From Paenibacillus pedocola (GTDB lineage: Bacteria; Bacillota; Bacilli; Paenibacillales; Paenibacillaceae), in contig NZ_CP134223.1 in assembly GCF_031599675.1 (NCBI RefSeq), positions 3,658,001 to 3,722,000 of the forward strand: a stretch of DNA of 64,000 nucleotides, in the 5' to 3' direction. Position numbers and translations under genes: made by a program. The notes beneath the pieces were generated by a model. The model saw only the letters and a list, made by a program, of their open reading frames with translations. It was not told the DNA's origin and ran no database searches. The stretch's first letter is position 1, and every line of letters begins with the position of its first letter. Positions 7,904 through 16,254 of this stretch are shown here, piece after piece.

Positions 7904-8998
7904 TCAATACTCATCGAGCACCCGCTGCCATCCGGAATTACGTATCCGTGGAGCTGCTTTTACTGCTGTGGCAGCCGTCTTCCGTTTTTGCTTTACCTCT
8001 TTGCTGTTTTGGTAGCGCAACTCCTTTTGTGTTTTGCGGTAGTTTAGCAGCCTCTTCTCCTCCAAGGTGCCACTGGCTACTGCTTCAAGCACCGCACAGC
8101 CTTCCTCCCGCTCATGCTTGCAGTCACTGAAGCGGCAATCTGCCGCCAGGCTGCTGATATCTCCGAAGGCAAGGTCAAGTCCGCCATCATCCTCCCATAA
8201 CTGCAGTTCACGCATTCCGGGAGTATCGATAATAATCGCTCCGTCCGGCAGGACGAACAGTTCACGGTGGGTTGTTGTGTGCCTACCCCGGCTGTCCCCT
8301 TCTCTGACATCCTGGGTCAGCTGCAGGTTCTGACCGCTTAGCCAATTGACCATCGTCGATTTGCCGCAGCCGGAGGAGCCGGTCAGCGCTACGGTCTGCC
8401 CGCTGCGGATATACGGCAGCAGCTCATCACGTCCGTCACCGAGCAAAGCGCTGACCGCATGAACAGGTACACCGGGCGCGGCCCGCTCCATCTCCGCAAT
8501 TTTCCGATCAGCATCCAGACATAGATCAGCTTTGGTCAGCAGGATTACCGGATTGGCTCCGCTGTTCCAGGCCATGATCAGGTACCGTTCCATCCGCCGT
8601 ACATTAAAATCATCGTTCAGTGCACTAACGAGAAATAAAGTGTCCACATTGGCAGCTACAATCTGCTCTACCTGTGTATTTCCAGCTACTTTACGCGAGA
8701 TAACGCTGTGACGGGGAAGTACACCATGAATGACGGCATGTTCTCCGCCATCCTGCATTGCAAGGGTGACCCAGTCACCGATTGCCGGGAATTCTCCCGA
8801 GTCCGTGAGGGTATGCCGGAGCCGTCCGGCCAGTTCCCCCCAGGTTTCCCCCGTCTCCGTCATGACCCGGTATTTGCTTCCGAAATCACCGGTAATTCTG
8901 CCGGGAATACGTTTATTGCCTTCCTGTTCCTGTTCCTGGTGCTTCTCGCTCCACTTGCTTTGCCAGTTTTCATTCCATCCATATTGTTCAATAGTCAT
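7904..8998 (-). CDS. rsgA: Ribosome small subunit-dependent GTPase A
   Basis: 364 residues. A circularly permuted GTPase that helps mature the 30S subunit. The motifs come in the order G4 (TKAD, 155-158), G1 (GSSGCGKST, 207-215), G2 region with TTTHREL (241-247), G3 (DTPG, 258-261), which is the diagnostic permutation. The C-terminal zinc site is intact: Cys288, Cys293, His295, Cys301. An OB-fold domain precedes the GTPase. Start ATG 8998 follows AGGAGG. It stands alone; many Bacillota carry rsgA in the prpC-prkC cluster, so this could be a second copy (YloQ-like paralogue). Confidence 0.95.
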   Translation of the reverse strand: MTIEQYGWNENWQSKWSEKHQEQEQEGNKRIPGRITGDFGSKYRVMTETGETWGELAGRLRHTLTDSGEFPAIGDWVTLAMQDGGEHAVIHGVLPRHSVISRKVAGNTQVEQIVAANVDTLFLVSALNDDFNVRRMERYLIMAWNSGANPVILLTKADLCLDADRKIAEMERAAPGVPVHAVSALLGDGRDELLPYIRSGQTVALTGSSGCGKSTMVNWLSGQNLQLTQDVREGDSRGRHTTTHRELFVLPDGAIIIDTPGMRELQLWEDDGGLDLAFGDISSLAADCRFSDCKHEREEGCAVLEAVASGTLEEKRLLNYRKTQKELRYQNSKEVKQKRKTAATAVKAAPRIRNSGWQRVLDEY

Positions 8999-9091
8999 TG
9001 TAGGTTGGTTCCTCCTGAATAGTTGTGAGTGATTTGGTGCTGTTTTGCTTCATTTATTTCTTCTTCCATCTGTTTTCCGGGAACACAAAAA

Positions 9092-9118
9092 GCCGCCGGA
9101 ACAATGTGTTCCGGCGGC
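9092..9118 (-). terminator. Rho-independent terminator (minus strand)
   Basis: GCCGCCGGAAC-N5-GTTCCGGCGGC, a perfect 11-bp stem, followed on the minus strand by TTTTTGTG. Its left arm is identical to that of the terminator at 9207, so the two look duplicated. Confidence 0.85.
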
Positions 9119-9206
9119 GGATTTCAGATCCAAAGAAATGAAATCAGGTGATATAGGCATAACGAATACATGAATCGTATATCATCATGCCAATCCACGC
9201 AAAAAA

Positions 9207-9238
9207 GCCGCCGGAACTCAATACGGTTCCAAGACGGC
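9207..9238 (-). terminator. Terminator of the micro-peptide gene
   Basis: GCCGCCGGAAC (9207-9217) pairs with GTTCC and GACGGC at 9226-9238 around a two-base bulge; TTTTTTG follows on the minus strand. It lies 22 bases after the stop of the 36-residue peptide gene. Confidence 0.8.
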
Positions 9239-9259
9239 TCTAAAAGGCATCATAAGAGC

Positions 9260-9370
9260 TTACCCGCTAAGCTGCGTCAACATTACACTGCAGCCGCTGT
9301 TCCCGGAAGACACGTATCCACAACAGTTATTACCGATAGCGAACGTACTGTATAAACTGTCATATGACAT
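9260..9370 (-). CDS. Cys-containing micro-peptide, 36 residues, unknown function
   Basis: ATG 9370 is preceded by GGAAGGAG. The peptide begins MSYDSLYSTFAIGNNCCGYV and then has a Ser/Gly/Asn-rich part with a third Cys before ending LTQLSG. It has no positively charged residues or membrane helix, so it is not a typical bacteriocin, toxin or signal peptide. A near-consensus promoter lies 28-57 bp upstream and a terminator lies just downstream, so this is a complete single-gene transcription unit. It might be a spore-associated or RiPP-like peptide; there is no modification gene nearby to support the latter. Confidence 0.6.
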   Translation of the reverse strand: MSYDSLYSTFAIGNNCCGYVSSGNSGCSVMLTQLSG

Positions 9371-9397
9371 CGTCTCCTTCCGAACTAATATGCTGTA

Positions 9398-9427
9398 ACT
9401 ATAAACGCTCCTGCCGTAAATTGTCAA
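9398..9427 (-). promoter_or_regulatory. Sigma-A type promoter of the micro-peptide gene
   Basis: On the minus strand TTGACA (9422-9427) is followed after 18 bases by TATAGT (9398-9403). The -35 is perfect and the -10 differs by one base. Transcription would begin near 9390, about 20 bases before the start codon. Confidence 0.7.
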
Positions 9428-9465
9428 CTGTTAGCAGTAAAATTTTTCTATAACCAGGATTTATC

Positions 9466-10137
9466 CTAGATCAAATTTTTCAGCTCATCCAGTTCATCAA
9501 TGGTTTTCCATGGATGCACATCCAGGTTATTGTCCCAAGGATGATTTCGTTTGAGCCAGACCGTCTCCATTCCCACCTTGCCTGCCCCCCAGATGTCATT
9601 AACCGGATGATCTCCGATAAACAGCGTATTTTCCGCAGTACTCCCGAGACGTTCCAGCGCCAGCCGGTAAATATCCGGATCAGGTTTGCTGATTCCGGCT
9701 TCACCTGAGATCACGATGGCCTTGAAATAGCCGCGTAACCCGAGCAGGTCGATTTTACCGTTCTGCAGATGCTTCTTTCCGTTCGTAACCAGGCCCAGGA
9801 TATAGCCGCGGTCACGGCAATAATCCAATGTCTCCACCGCATACTTCATAAGTGCCCCGTGGCTGGTGTAAGTCTCGTCATAATATGCGCGGATGTCCGC
9901 AGCTACTACCTGCGTTTTCCAGGGGAGCACTTCACTAAGCTCTGCAAAAAATCCGTCTTTATCCCGGTAGCCGTCAGCATCCCGCACAATCATATCCTCC
10001 ACAACACGCTGAGCTTCCTCCGCAGACAAATGCCCCAGCAGATCCTTTACAAACTGCGTACTGAAGCTGCGGAAGGTATGATCGCGGTCCATTAGTGTGT
10101 TATCCAAATCAAACAGCAAGGCCTGCTTTTCCTTCAT
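9466..10137 (-). CDS. HAD-superfamily hydrolase, subfamily IA
   Basis: 223 residues. Motif I LFDLDNTLMD with both catalytic aspartates, motif II VTNG, motif III Lys in GISKPDP, and motif IV FIGDHPVNDIWGA are all present in order, with an alpha-helical cap of about 80 residues after motif I. It resembles YjjG/PpaX-like phosphatases that remove phosphate from small metabolites such as nucleotides or phosphosugars. AAGGAG precedes ATG 10137. The substrate is not predictable. Confidence 0.88.
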   Translation of the reverse strand: MKEKQALLFDLDNTLMDRDHTFRSFSTQFVKDLLGHLSAEEAQRVVEDMIVRDADGYRDKDGFFAELSEVLPWKTQVVAADIRAYYDETYTSHGALMKYAVETLDYCRDRGYILGLVTNGKKHLQNGKIDLLGLRGYFKAIVISGEAGISKPDPDIYRLALERLGSTAENTLFIGDHPVNDIWGAGKVGMETVWLKRNHPWDNNLDVHPWKTIDELDELKNLI

Positions 10138-10202
10138 CCCCTAAATCTCCTTCTTTACTGCATTTCTAGAGATTCATTGTACTATGTCCCCCCGGGCAAA
10201 GA

Positions 10203-10256
10203 AAAGACTGCCCTGCAGCTAAGAAGTCCGGGACTTCATGCTGCAAAGCAGTCTTT
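10203..10256. terminator. Branched bidirectional hairpin between two minus-strand genes
   Basis: AAAGACTGC at 10203-10211 pairs with GCAGTCTTT at 10248-10256; smaller internal stems (CTGCAG/CTGCA and AAGTCC/GGACTT) fill the loop. It lies just after the stop of the 10270-10725 gene. Confidence 0.7.
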
Positions 10257-10269
10257 CATTACGCTATAT

Positions 10270-10725
10270 CTATTCAAAATGCTCCGGCCGGTGGGTCAGC
10301 ATCATTTCTTCCTCAGTGATGTAAAGCGGAAACGGTGGTGTTTCCTTCAGATATCGTTCAGTGTGCAATAGACGGTAATGCACTTCAGGCAGCCAGGCGT
10401 CCTCAATAAGCGGCAGCTTACCGGTATCGCTAATGTAATTATCTACAGCAGACTGAACCAGGTCTAGGTAATAAGGTACCAGCTTGTCATCTTCCTCGAA
10501 AATTTCAAAGGTCTCACGAGACATATAGAACTTCTGCTGCGGCACTCCGCCTAAATAACGTTTCAGCCGCGAAAGATCAATGCTCTTATCCTCCAGAATC
10601 AGTGCGGTACGGTTAATCGGCGCTGGCATGTCTTCTTCAAATTGCCTGACAGCCTGCTTAATCTGCGGCAAGGTCACTGTGATCGAATCAGGGATTGTAT
10701 TTTTTTTAGCGCGTTTGAATATCAT
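10270..10725 (-). CDS. Conserved hypothetical protein, likely DUF3939 family
   Basis: 151 residues, soluble. It contains the string KFYMSRETFEIFEEDDKLVP and a following helix with YYLDLVQSAVDNYI; from memory this pattern and length fit the DUF3939 family found in Bacillus and Paenibacillus, which has no known function. GGAGAC lies nine bases before ATG 10725. It forms a single-gene unit ahead of the hairpin at 10203-10256. Confidence 0.65.
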   Translation of the reverse strand: MIFKRAKKNTIPDSITVTLPQIKQAVRQFEEDMPAPINRTALILEDKSIDLSRLKRYLGGVPQQKFYMSRETFEIFEEDDKLVPYYLDLVQSAVDNYISDTGKLPLIEDAWLPEVHYRLLHTERYLKETPPFPLYITEEEMMLTHRPEHFE

Positions 10726-10917
10726 ACTGAAAGTCTCCTCTCGTAGTATATGTCAGATAACGCTTACAATTCCAGTTTATTCGTTTTTCGGACATTTAAT
10801 CAACTGACCATTCAACTGTCACAAATTCTCCCCATCTATAAGATCATTAAGTGACATTTTTAAACAAGCAACCGCCAAACCTGAATTTTGGCCTATTTTG
10901 CCATACTGCAGCTCCCG

Positions 10918-11517
10918 TTACTTCACATTTTCCCAATGCGTCCACATCTCGGGCGGGTTAAGTTCGTATTTGTCGTTCTCCCGGTACATGAATTGATGCA
11001 TAATAAACTCGCGGCGGATCGTAGCAAAGTCCTCATGGAACTGCTGGATGAACTCGTTGATCGACTTCTCGGTATAAACGGTTCCCGGTTCCAGCTTCTC
11101 GACAATATACTGCAGGGCAATCAGCTTTTTTTTGTATTGTGCGGGAATCTGGCGGAGCCGTCCGTCTTTGGCAAAAAAGTTGCGCAGCACTGATTCCTTC
11201 AGGCTGTTTTCCGGTGACTGCTGTTCCATCTCTTCTGTTCCTTTGGAAAAAATAAAGTTCAGTGAAGCACTCGAGCCGGCCTTAATAAACTCTGGATTCA
11301 TCTTAAAATACACGGTATTCTTGTCTCTGCGCTCCATGATCATCGAGGCTTCCCGCAGTTTAGCAGCATGATGGGTCACGGTCGGCTGTGACAGATTTAA
11401 GCGCTCTGCCAGCGCCTGTCCGTGGATCTCATCCCCTTTGGATAACAACAGCAGAATGCGGAGTCTGGTCGGATCAGATAACGCTTTATGGTAGTTCACA
11501 ATTTTATCAAGCTGCAC
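10918..11517 (-). CDS. ArsR-type winged-helix regulator with C-terminal DUF2087 domain
   Basis: 199 residues. Residues about 10-85 form an ArsR/SmtB-like helix-turn-helix (ALSDPTRLRILLLLSKGDEI, LNLSQPTVTHHAAKLREASM). Residues about 110-190 match DUF2087: DGRLRQIPAQYKKKLIALQY and a YTEKSINEFIQQFHEDFATI segment. Such proteins are repressors of unknown signal; there is no obvious metal-binding cysteine cluster. The second GTG (11517) is chosen because AGGAG is ten bases upstream; the GTG at 11526 touches the ribosome binding site. It is divergent from ypdA, with a 16-bp palindrome between them. Confidence 0.85.
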   Translation of the reverse strand: MQLDKIVNYHKALSDPTRLRILLLLSKGDEIHGQALAERLNLSQPTVTHHAAKLREASMIMERRDKNTVYFKMNPEFIKAGSSASLNFIFSKGTEEMEQQSPENSLKESVLRNFFAKDGRLRQIPAQYKKKLIALQYIVEKLEPGTVYTEKSINEFIQQFHEDFATIRREFIMHQFMYRENDKYELNPPEMWTHWENVK

Positions 11518-11570
11518 TGGGGTCACGCTCCTGTAGAGTTCATAAGCTTACAAATATAGATGAAATTCAT

Positions 11571-11586
11571 TTAGATATATATCTAA
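11571..11586. promoter_or_regulatory. 16-bp palindrome in the ArsR-ypdA intergenic region
   Basis: TTAGATATATATCTAA is a perfect palindrome 55 bp upstream of the ArsR-family start, next to a second smaller one (ATGAAATTCAT). AT-rich interrupted palindromes are usual ArsR-family operators, so autoregulation, and perhaps control of the divergent gene, is likely. Confidence 0.5.
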
Positions 11587-11709
11587 TTATATCTTAAGAA
11601 TGAAGGTCCGGCAACTGCGATTCGTGATCTTTCCGCATAGATGGTGTAAAATTTAAATTTAAGGTACCATTTAGGATAGAAATTATCTTTCAGGAGGTCG
11701 CAGTTTATT

Positions 11710-12692
11710 ATGAAAGACGTCATTATTATCGGAGCAGGTCCTTGCGGGCTCTCAGCAGCTATAGAGTGTCAGCGCCAAGGGCTATCCAGTCTAATTATCG
11801 AGAAAAATTTCATCGTTCATTCCATTTTTCTGTATCCGACCAGCATGCAATTTTTCAGCACAACGGCATTGTTAGAAATCGGAGATGTGCCGTTCACCTC
11901 GCCTAATGACAAGCCCTTCCGCCATGAAGCGCTGGTCTATTACCGCCGAGCCGCTGAGCAGCACGGTCTGGAAATCGCTGCTTATGAAGAAGCACTGAGT
12001 GTTGAACGCAAGGAGGACGGCAGCTTTACTGTACATACGGTTAACAAACGGGGCGTTCACCAGAGCCGTCAAGCTGCCAATGTGGTTATCTCTACCGGAT
12101 ATTTCGACCAGCCCAATTTAATTGGAATCCCGGGGAGGAGCTCCCGAAAGTTACACATTATTTTGGTGAAGCCCATCCTTACACCGGAATGAAAGTGACC
12201 GTCATCGGCGGCAGCAATTCTGCTGTAGATGCAGCGCTGGAGCTTATGCGTGTCGGTGCATCCGTGGATATGGTCTATCGCGGAGCCAGCATTTCGGAGA
12301 ACATTAAACCTTGGGTCCGGCCGATTTTTGAAAGCATGGTTACCAAAAAGAAAATCACACTCCACCTGGAGTCCCGGGTTACAGAAATTACGCCGGCTTC
12401 AGTTACCGTTACCAGACACAGCGGTGAAAGCACCGAGCTCGAAAATGATTTTGTGCTGGCCATGACCGGGTTCCGCCCCAGCCGGACGCTATTATCTTCC
12501 GCAGGGGTGCATATGAACGATGATTTGGATAAACCGGCATTCAATCCTGCCACCATGGAGAGCAACATCCCCGGTCTCTATGTCGCAGGAGTTATTGCTT
12601 CCGGCCGCAATGCCAACGAGGTCTTTATCGAAACCGGTCGGGGGCACGGCAAGCTGATCGCGGATCATATCGTTACAAAACAGCTTACTTAA
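11710..12692 (+). pseudogene. ypdA: Bacillithiol-disulfide reductase YpdA, frameshifted
   Basis: The first frame (11710-12192) gives the FAD-binding half: GAGPCGLSAAIECQRQGLSS, then NVVISTGYFDQPNLIGIPG. The second (12189-12692) gives the NADPH-binding half: MKVTVIGGSNSAVDAALELM and a C-terminal NIPGLYVAGVIASGRNANEV. Adding one G to the run at 12132-12135 restores a single frame through EELPKVTHYFGEAHPYTG, exactly what the family has there. YpdA reduces bacillithiol disulfide with NADPH. The start has a good AGGAGG. The lesion could be a real mutation, a sequencing slip in the G-run, or less likely a programmed shift; no other damage is visible, which favours a recent event or an error. Confidence 0.85.
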
Positions 12693-12712
12693 GATAAGGA
12701 GTCCTCTTGTAG

Positions 12713-13156
12713 ATGGATATCACCTCTCTGCTGCTGCTTGGCCTGGCGGCGCTCGGCGTTATCAGCAGTAATTCACCTATCACAATTGCCATGGTCGTAC
12801 TGCTATTGCTGAGAGTGCTTGGGCTGCAGCAGACCTTTCCCTGGCTGGAAAAGTACGGCTTAACGCTTGGGATCATCATCCTCACGATCGGTGTGATGAC
12901 CCCCCTGGCCAGCGGAAAAATCTCGCTTCAGAGTATCTGGCACTCCTTTTTCCACTGGAAATCACTGGCGGCCATCGCTATCGGGATGCTTGTTGCTTAC
13001 CTCGGCGGGCGCGGCGCTGTGCTGATGGGCAGCCAGCCGACAGTTGTTGCCGGCCTGCTGATTGGAACCGTGCTCGGCGTAGCTTTATTCAAGGGAGTTC
13101 CCGTCGGTCCGCTGATAGCGGCCGGCATCCTCTCGCTGATTATCGGCAGGGGGTAA
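12713..13156 (+). CDS. UPF0756 (DUF441) membrane protein
   Basis: 147 residues with four to five hydrophobic segments and the conserved pattern [20 protein letters not shown], followed by [20 protein letters not shown] and [20 protein letters not shown]. This is the YtwI/YeaL-like family, inner-membrane proteins of unknown function. AAGGAG precedes ATG 12713. It starts 20 bases after ypdA ends and probably shares its transcript; a terminator follows. Confidence 0.88.
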   Translation: MDITSLLLLGLAALGVISSNSPITIAMVVLLLLRVLGLQQTFPWLEKYGLTLGIIILTIGVMTPLASGKISLQSIWHSFFHWKSLAAIAIGMLVAYLGGRGAVLMGSQPTVVAGLLIGTVLGVALFKGVPVGPLIAAGILSLIIGRG

Positions 13157-13182
13157 GACTCCTTGCTTCACATCACTGCAAT

Positions 13183-13222
13183 GGCTGCCTTATTCGCTCT
13201 AGACGAGCAGGGGCAGCCTTTT
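13183..13222 (+). terminator. Terminator after the UPF0756 gene
   Basis: GGCTGCC (13183-13189) pairs with GGCAGCC (13212-13218), with an inner GCTC/GAGC stem, followed by TTTT. Confidence 0.7.
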
Positions 13223-13248
13223 CGCAGTTCACTTTTAATAACTCTGTA

Positions 13249-13797
13249 TCAGTAATCCCCGCCTTCTACCCGGTACTGTTTCTCCAGCTCAGAACGGTAG
13301 TTCGGGTCATATACAATTTGCTTGGACGGAGTACAGTCGAGAAAACCGGGATTGCCTGATGGCGTCACCAAATCCGTCGGAGACCACACAGCCTCCTTTA
13401 CTTTACAGACGACTTCTTCGTCAAGATGAATCTCCTCCGCCTCTGCACTTTCTGCTTCAACGATGCTTAGCGGGACCATAAGCCCCTCGCTCAGCTCACA
13501 GCTATGCTGATTTGTATAAGTGACAGTGATCCCGAGACTTACCCATCCGCAGTCTATCGGGTGCCGCGTATATATCTCCACGAGCCATTCATTCACCCGG
13601 GCTGGCTCAAGTAGAGTAAATCCCTCAGAGTTTTCTTTCAGAGAGCCACCACAGGCTTGCCCTTGGTAGACACCGGCCGGAAGCTGCAGCCTGACCTCAG
13701 CATGCTCCACTGCCTCCAGCGGACCGATTTGAATCCACAAGTGATTCAGACCCTCTTCATTCTCGATAGCTGATTTGGCAAAACGCGCTTTAATCAT
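13249..13797 (-). CDS. Hypothetical protein cotranscribed with a MerR regulator
   Basis: 182 residues, acidic, no recognised family. The first 120 residues look beta-rich (VEHAEVRLQLPAGVYQGQAC, ITVTYTNQHSCELSEGLMVP), which could be a small immunoglobulin-like fold; the C-terminal part is Pro/Ser-rich. No signal peptide. AGGAGGG precedes ATG 13797, and the gene starts one base after the stop of the MerR-family gene, so the two form one operon. Confidence 0.65.
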   Translation of the reverse strand: MIKARFAKSAIENEEGLNHLWIQIGPLEAVEHAEVRLQLPAGVYQGQACGGSLKENSEGFTLLEPARVNEWLVEIYTRHPIDCGWVSLGITVTYTNQHSCELSEGLMVPLSIVEAESAEAEEIHLDEEVVCKVKEAVWSPTDLVTPSGNPGFLDCTPSKQIVYDPNYRSELEKQYRVEGGDY

Positions 13798-13798
13798 C

Positions 13799-14212
13799 CT
13801 ATTGGCCCTCCTTTAGCATTCTGGCGATCGTTTCCTTAAGCTCTAACCTGAGCTCCGGTGTGATACGCGAACTTACTGTCAGCATCACATCTTCACTGAC
13901 CACCAGCGTCTCACCCGACAGAATCTGCTCAGGCTGAAAAAATCTCAGACGTCCGCCAATCTTCGCTACCTCTTCCTCTGACAACTCCGCCAGCTTGGAT
14001 TGAATCTCTGCCAGACTCTCCCCGCTCTTGGACAAGGTTAGAATAGCCCGCAGATGCATCAGATGACGGTCTGTATATACACGCTTATTTCCGGCAAGCT
14101 CCAGCGCAGGCAGCAGTCCGATCTGTGTGTAGTACCGCACGGTTCTCAGGTTCATAGCCGGTTCTTCCTGCTGCAGCAGTTCCGCCAGCTGTTTGCCGGT
14201 ATAGGTATTCAT
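13799..14212 (-). CDS. MerR-family transcriptional regulator
   Basis: 137 residues. The N-terminal winged helix includes NLRTVRYYTQIGLLPALELA and NKRVYTDRHLMHLRAILTLS, the typical MerR recognition and wing segments, followed by a dimerisation helix. There are no metal-binding cysteines, so the effector is probably organic or a protein signal. The C-terminal 40 residues are unusual for the family and may bind a partner, perhaps the product of the next gene. GGGAGGA precedes ATG 14212. A MerR-type palindrome at 14256-14273 suggests autoregulation. Confidence 0.88.
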   Translation of the reverse strand: MNTYTGKQLAELLQQEEPAMNLRTVRYYTQIGLLPALELAGNKRVYTDRHLMHLRAILTLSKSGESLAEIQSKLAELSEEEVAKIGGRLRFFQPEQILSGETLVVSEDVMLTVSSRITPELRLELKETIARMLKEGQ

Positions 14213-14255
14213 TCCTCCCAGCTCCTCTCTGCTTAAGTTACAGTCAAATGTTATA

Positions 14256-14273
14256 GTTACACTTTACTGTAAC
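14256..14273 (-). promoter_or_regulatory. MerR-type operator in its own promoter
   Basis: GTTACA-N6-TGTAAC (14256-14273) is a perfect inverted repeat. On the minus strand it is followed directly by TATAAC, a plausible -10, so the site falls in the spacer, where MerR proteins bind. A third copy of the arm (GTTACAGT, 14237-14244) lies just downstream. Confidence 0.6.
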
Positions 14274-14296
14274 CAAAGTATAAATGCAACCAAAAA

Positions 14297-14324
14297 CGGC
14301 TCCCCAAGGACTCTTGAGGAACCG
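14297..14324 (-). terminator. Terminator after the ABC exporter gene
   Basis: Minus strand CGGTTCC pairs with GGAGCCG (one G-U pair), inner CAAG/CTTG, then TTTTTGG. It lies 57 bases past the exporter stop. Confidence 0.7.
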
Positions 14325-14381
14325 CTTATTATTACCATTTGCTCTATTCTTTAAGGCTGTCTATAGTTGTCAACTTTGCTG

Positions 14382-16130
14382 TCAGCCATCCAGCCGCTGG
14401 ACATTGAATAACCGGGCATAGCTGCCCTCCAGAGCCATCAGCCCTTCATGCGTTCCGCGTTCAGTGATTTCCCCGTTCTCCAGAACCACGATCTGATCCG
14501 CGTGAGTGATGGTCGACAGCCGGTGAGCAACGATCAGCGTTGTACGTTCCGAGGAAAGCGACTGCAGCGACTGCTGTATCAGATGCTCTGATTCCAGATC
14601 CAGCGCCGAGGTTGCTTCGTCCAGGATCAGCACCTTCGGGTCTTTTAGGAAGACTCTGGCGATTGCCACACGCTGCTTTTGCCCCCCCGAGAGCTTCACT
14701 CCCCGCTCCCCGACCTCTGTGTCATAACCGTCAGGCAGCTGCATAATGAAATCATGGGCATTAGCCGCCTGTGCTGCAAAGATGATCTCTGCTTCACTCG
14801 CGTCAGGATTCCCGAACAGAATATTATCGCGTACTGAACCGCTAAACAGGAAATTATCCTGGAGCACCATCCCCACTGTCCGCCGCAGGCTCTCCTGGGT
14901 CAACCCTCTGATATCCTGCCCGTCCATCAGCAGGCGTCCCTCAGTGATGTCATAAAAACGGGGAATCAGGCTGATCAGCGAAGACTTGCCTCCACCGCTC
15001 ATACCGACAAAAGCAACCGTCTGTCCCGGACGGATACTTAGGTTGATCCCCTTCAGCACCCAATCGTGCTCATCGTTGTATTTGAACCATACCTGGTCAA
15101 AATCAATTGCTCCTGCTGCATTCTTAAGCGGCTTCGCCCCCGGCTGATCAACAATATCGTAAGGCTCCTCCAGCAGCTCCATAACCCGCTCCAGTGATGC
15201 CGAAGCCTGGGTCAGGACCGTTGACGAGTTGATCAGCCGCCGCAGCGGCGCATACATCCGGTCGAGATAGCCAAAGAAAGCGACAAAGGTGCCAAGAGTC
15301 AGATTTCCGTGGATGACCTGGTAACCGCCGTATCCGATGACCAGCAGCGGGGCCAAGTCTGTCAGCGTATTGATAATAGCGAAGGTTACCGCGTTCCAGC
15401 GGGTCTGGGCCATTGCTTTTTCCAGAAATTTACCGTTGATGCCCTCGAACTGGTTCTGATCCACACGTTCCATGGTAAAGCTGCGGATAATGGCAATGCC
15501 CTGAATCCGTTCATGCAGATATCCCTGAATGGCTGCCAGTGCCTGTGACCGGTCCTTGGTCAGCACTTTCAGGCGTTTGTATAAGGTGTTTACAGCAATG
15601 CCGTAAAGCGGCAGAACCGCAATGGATACGAGAGCCAAAACCGGATTGAGGTAGAACATGAATGCCAGCGCGATGACAAGCGTAAACATATCCAGCCACA
15701 CATTCATCATTCCGACTTCGACAAGGTTTTTGGACTGCTCCACGTCATTAATGAACCGGGAGATCGCTTCGCCGACTTTCGTATTCTGATAATACCGCAA
15801 TGACAGGCGCTGCAAATGACTGTACAGCTTATTGCGCATGTCGAACAGCACTCTGCTGGTGATCAGCTGGGCAAAATATTGGCGGTAATATTCTACCGGC
15901 CCTCTGACAAGGACAAACAGCACAAATGCGCCGCTGAGTACAATCATCAGCTTCGACACCCGCTCCGGGACAGTTAATGCTGAATTCGTCAGCAAATCAT
16001 CAACCACATATTTCAGAATCATCGGCAAGGTCAGCGGAATACTGAATTTGATCATGCCGATAATCAGCGTCAGCACTATCCATTTCATATAAGGACGGAC
16101 AAAAGTATAATAAGATTTCCATTGCTTCAC
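14382..16130 (-). CDS. ABC exporter half-transporter (Sav1866-like, permease fused to ATPase)
   Basis: 582 residues. Six membrane helices in the first 320 residues, then a nucleotide-binding domain with Walker A GMSGGGKSS, Q-loop VLQDNFLFSGSVRDNI, signature LSGGQKQR, Walker B VLILDEATSALD with its catalytic Glu, and switch His in VAHRLST. All catalytic residues are intact, so it should work as a homodimer, exporting lipids or drugs. The start is GTG 16130 with AAAGGG about 12 bases upstream, a weak assignment; a start a few codons inside is possible. It is not linked to a partner half-transporter. Confidence 0.92.
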   Translation of the reverse strand: MKQWKSYYTFVRPYMKWIVLTLIIGMIKFSIPLTLPMILKYVVDDLLTNSALTVPERVSKLMIVLSGAFVLFVLVRGPVEYYRQYFAQLITSRVLFDMRNKLYSHLQRLSLRYYQNTKVGEAISRFINDVEQSKNLVEVGMMNVWLDMFTLVIALAFMFYLNPVLALVSIAVLPLYGIAVNTLYKRLKVLTKDRSQALAAIQGYLHERIQGIAIIRSFTMERVDQNQFEGINGKFLEKAMAQTRWNAVTFAIINTLTDLAPLLVIGYGGYQVIHGNLTLGTFVAFFGYLDRMYAPLRRLINSSTVLTQASASLERVMELLEEPYDIVDQPGAKPLKNAAGAIDFDQVWFKYNDEHDWVLKGINLSIRPGQTVAFVGMSGGGKSSLISLIPRFYDITEGRLLMDGQDIRGLTQESLRRTVGMVLQDNFLFSGSVRDNILFGNPDASEAEIIFAAQAANAHDFIMQLPDGYDTEVGERGVKLSGGQKQRVAIARVFLKDPKVLILDEATSALDLESEHLIQQSLQSLSSERTTLIVAHRLSTITHADQIVVLENGEITERGTHEGLMALEGSYARLFNVQRLDG

Positions 16131-16254
16131 AAAAGGTTACGCCCTTTCTTTTCCCAAGCACGCTTGGATACTGTTGACATTTCCGCTCTACAGTGTTTTT
16201 ATATTTTTAAGTCCATAAGTACGATTGCAGTACCCGAACTTCAGGAGGATAATG

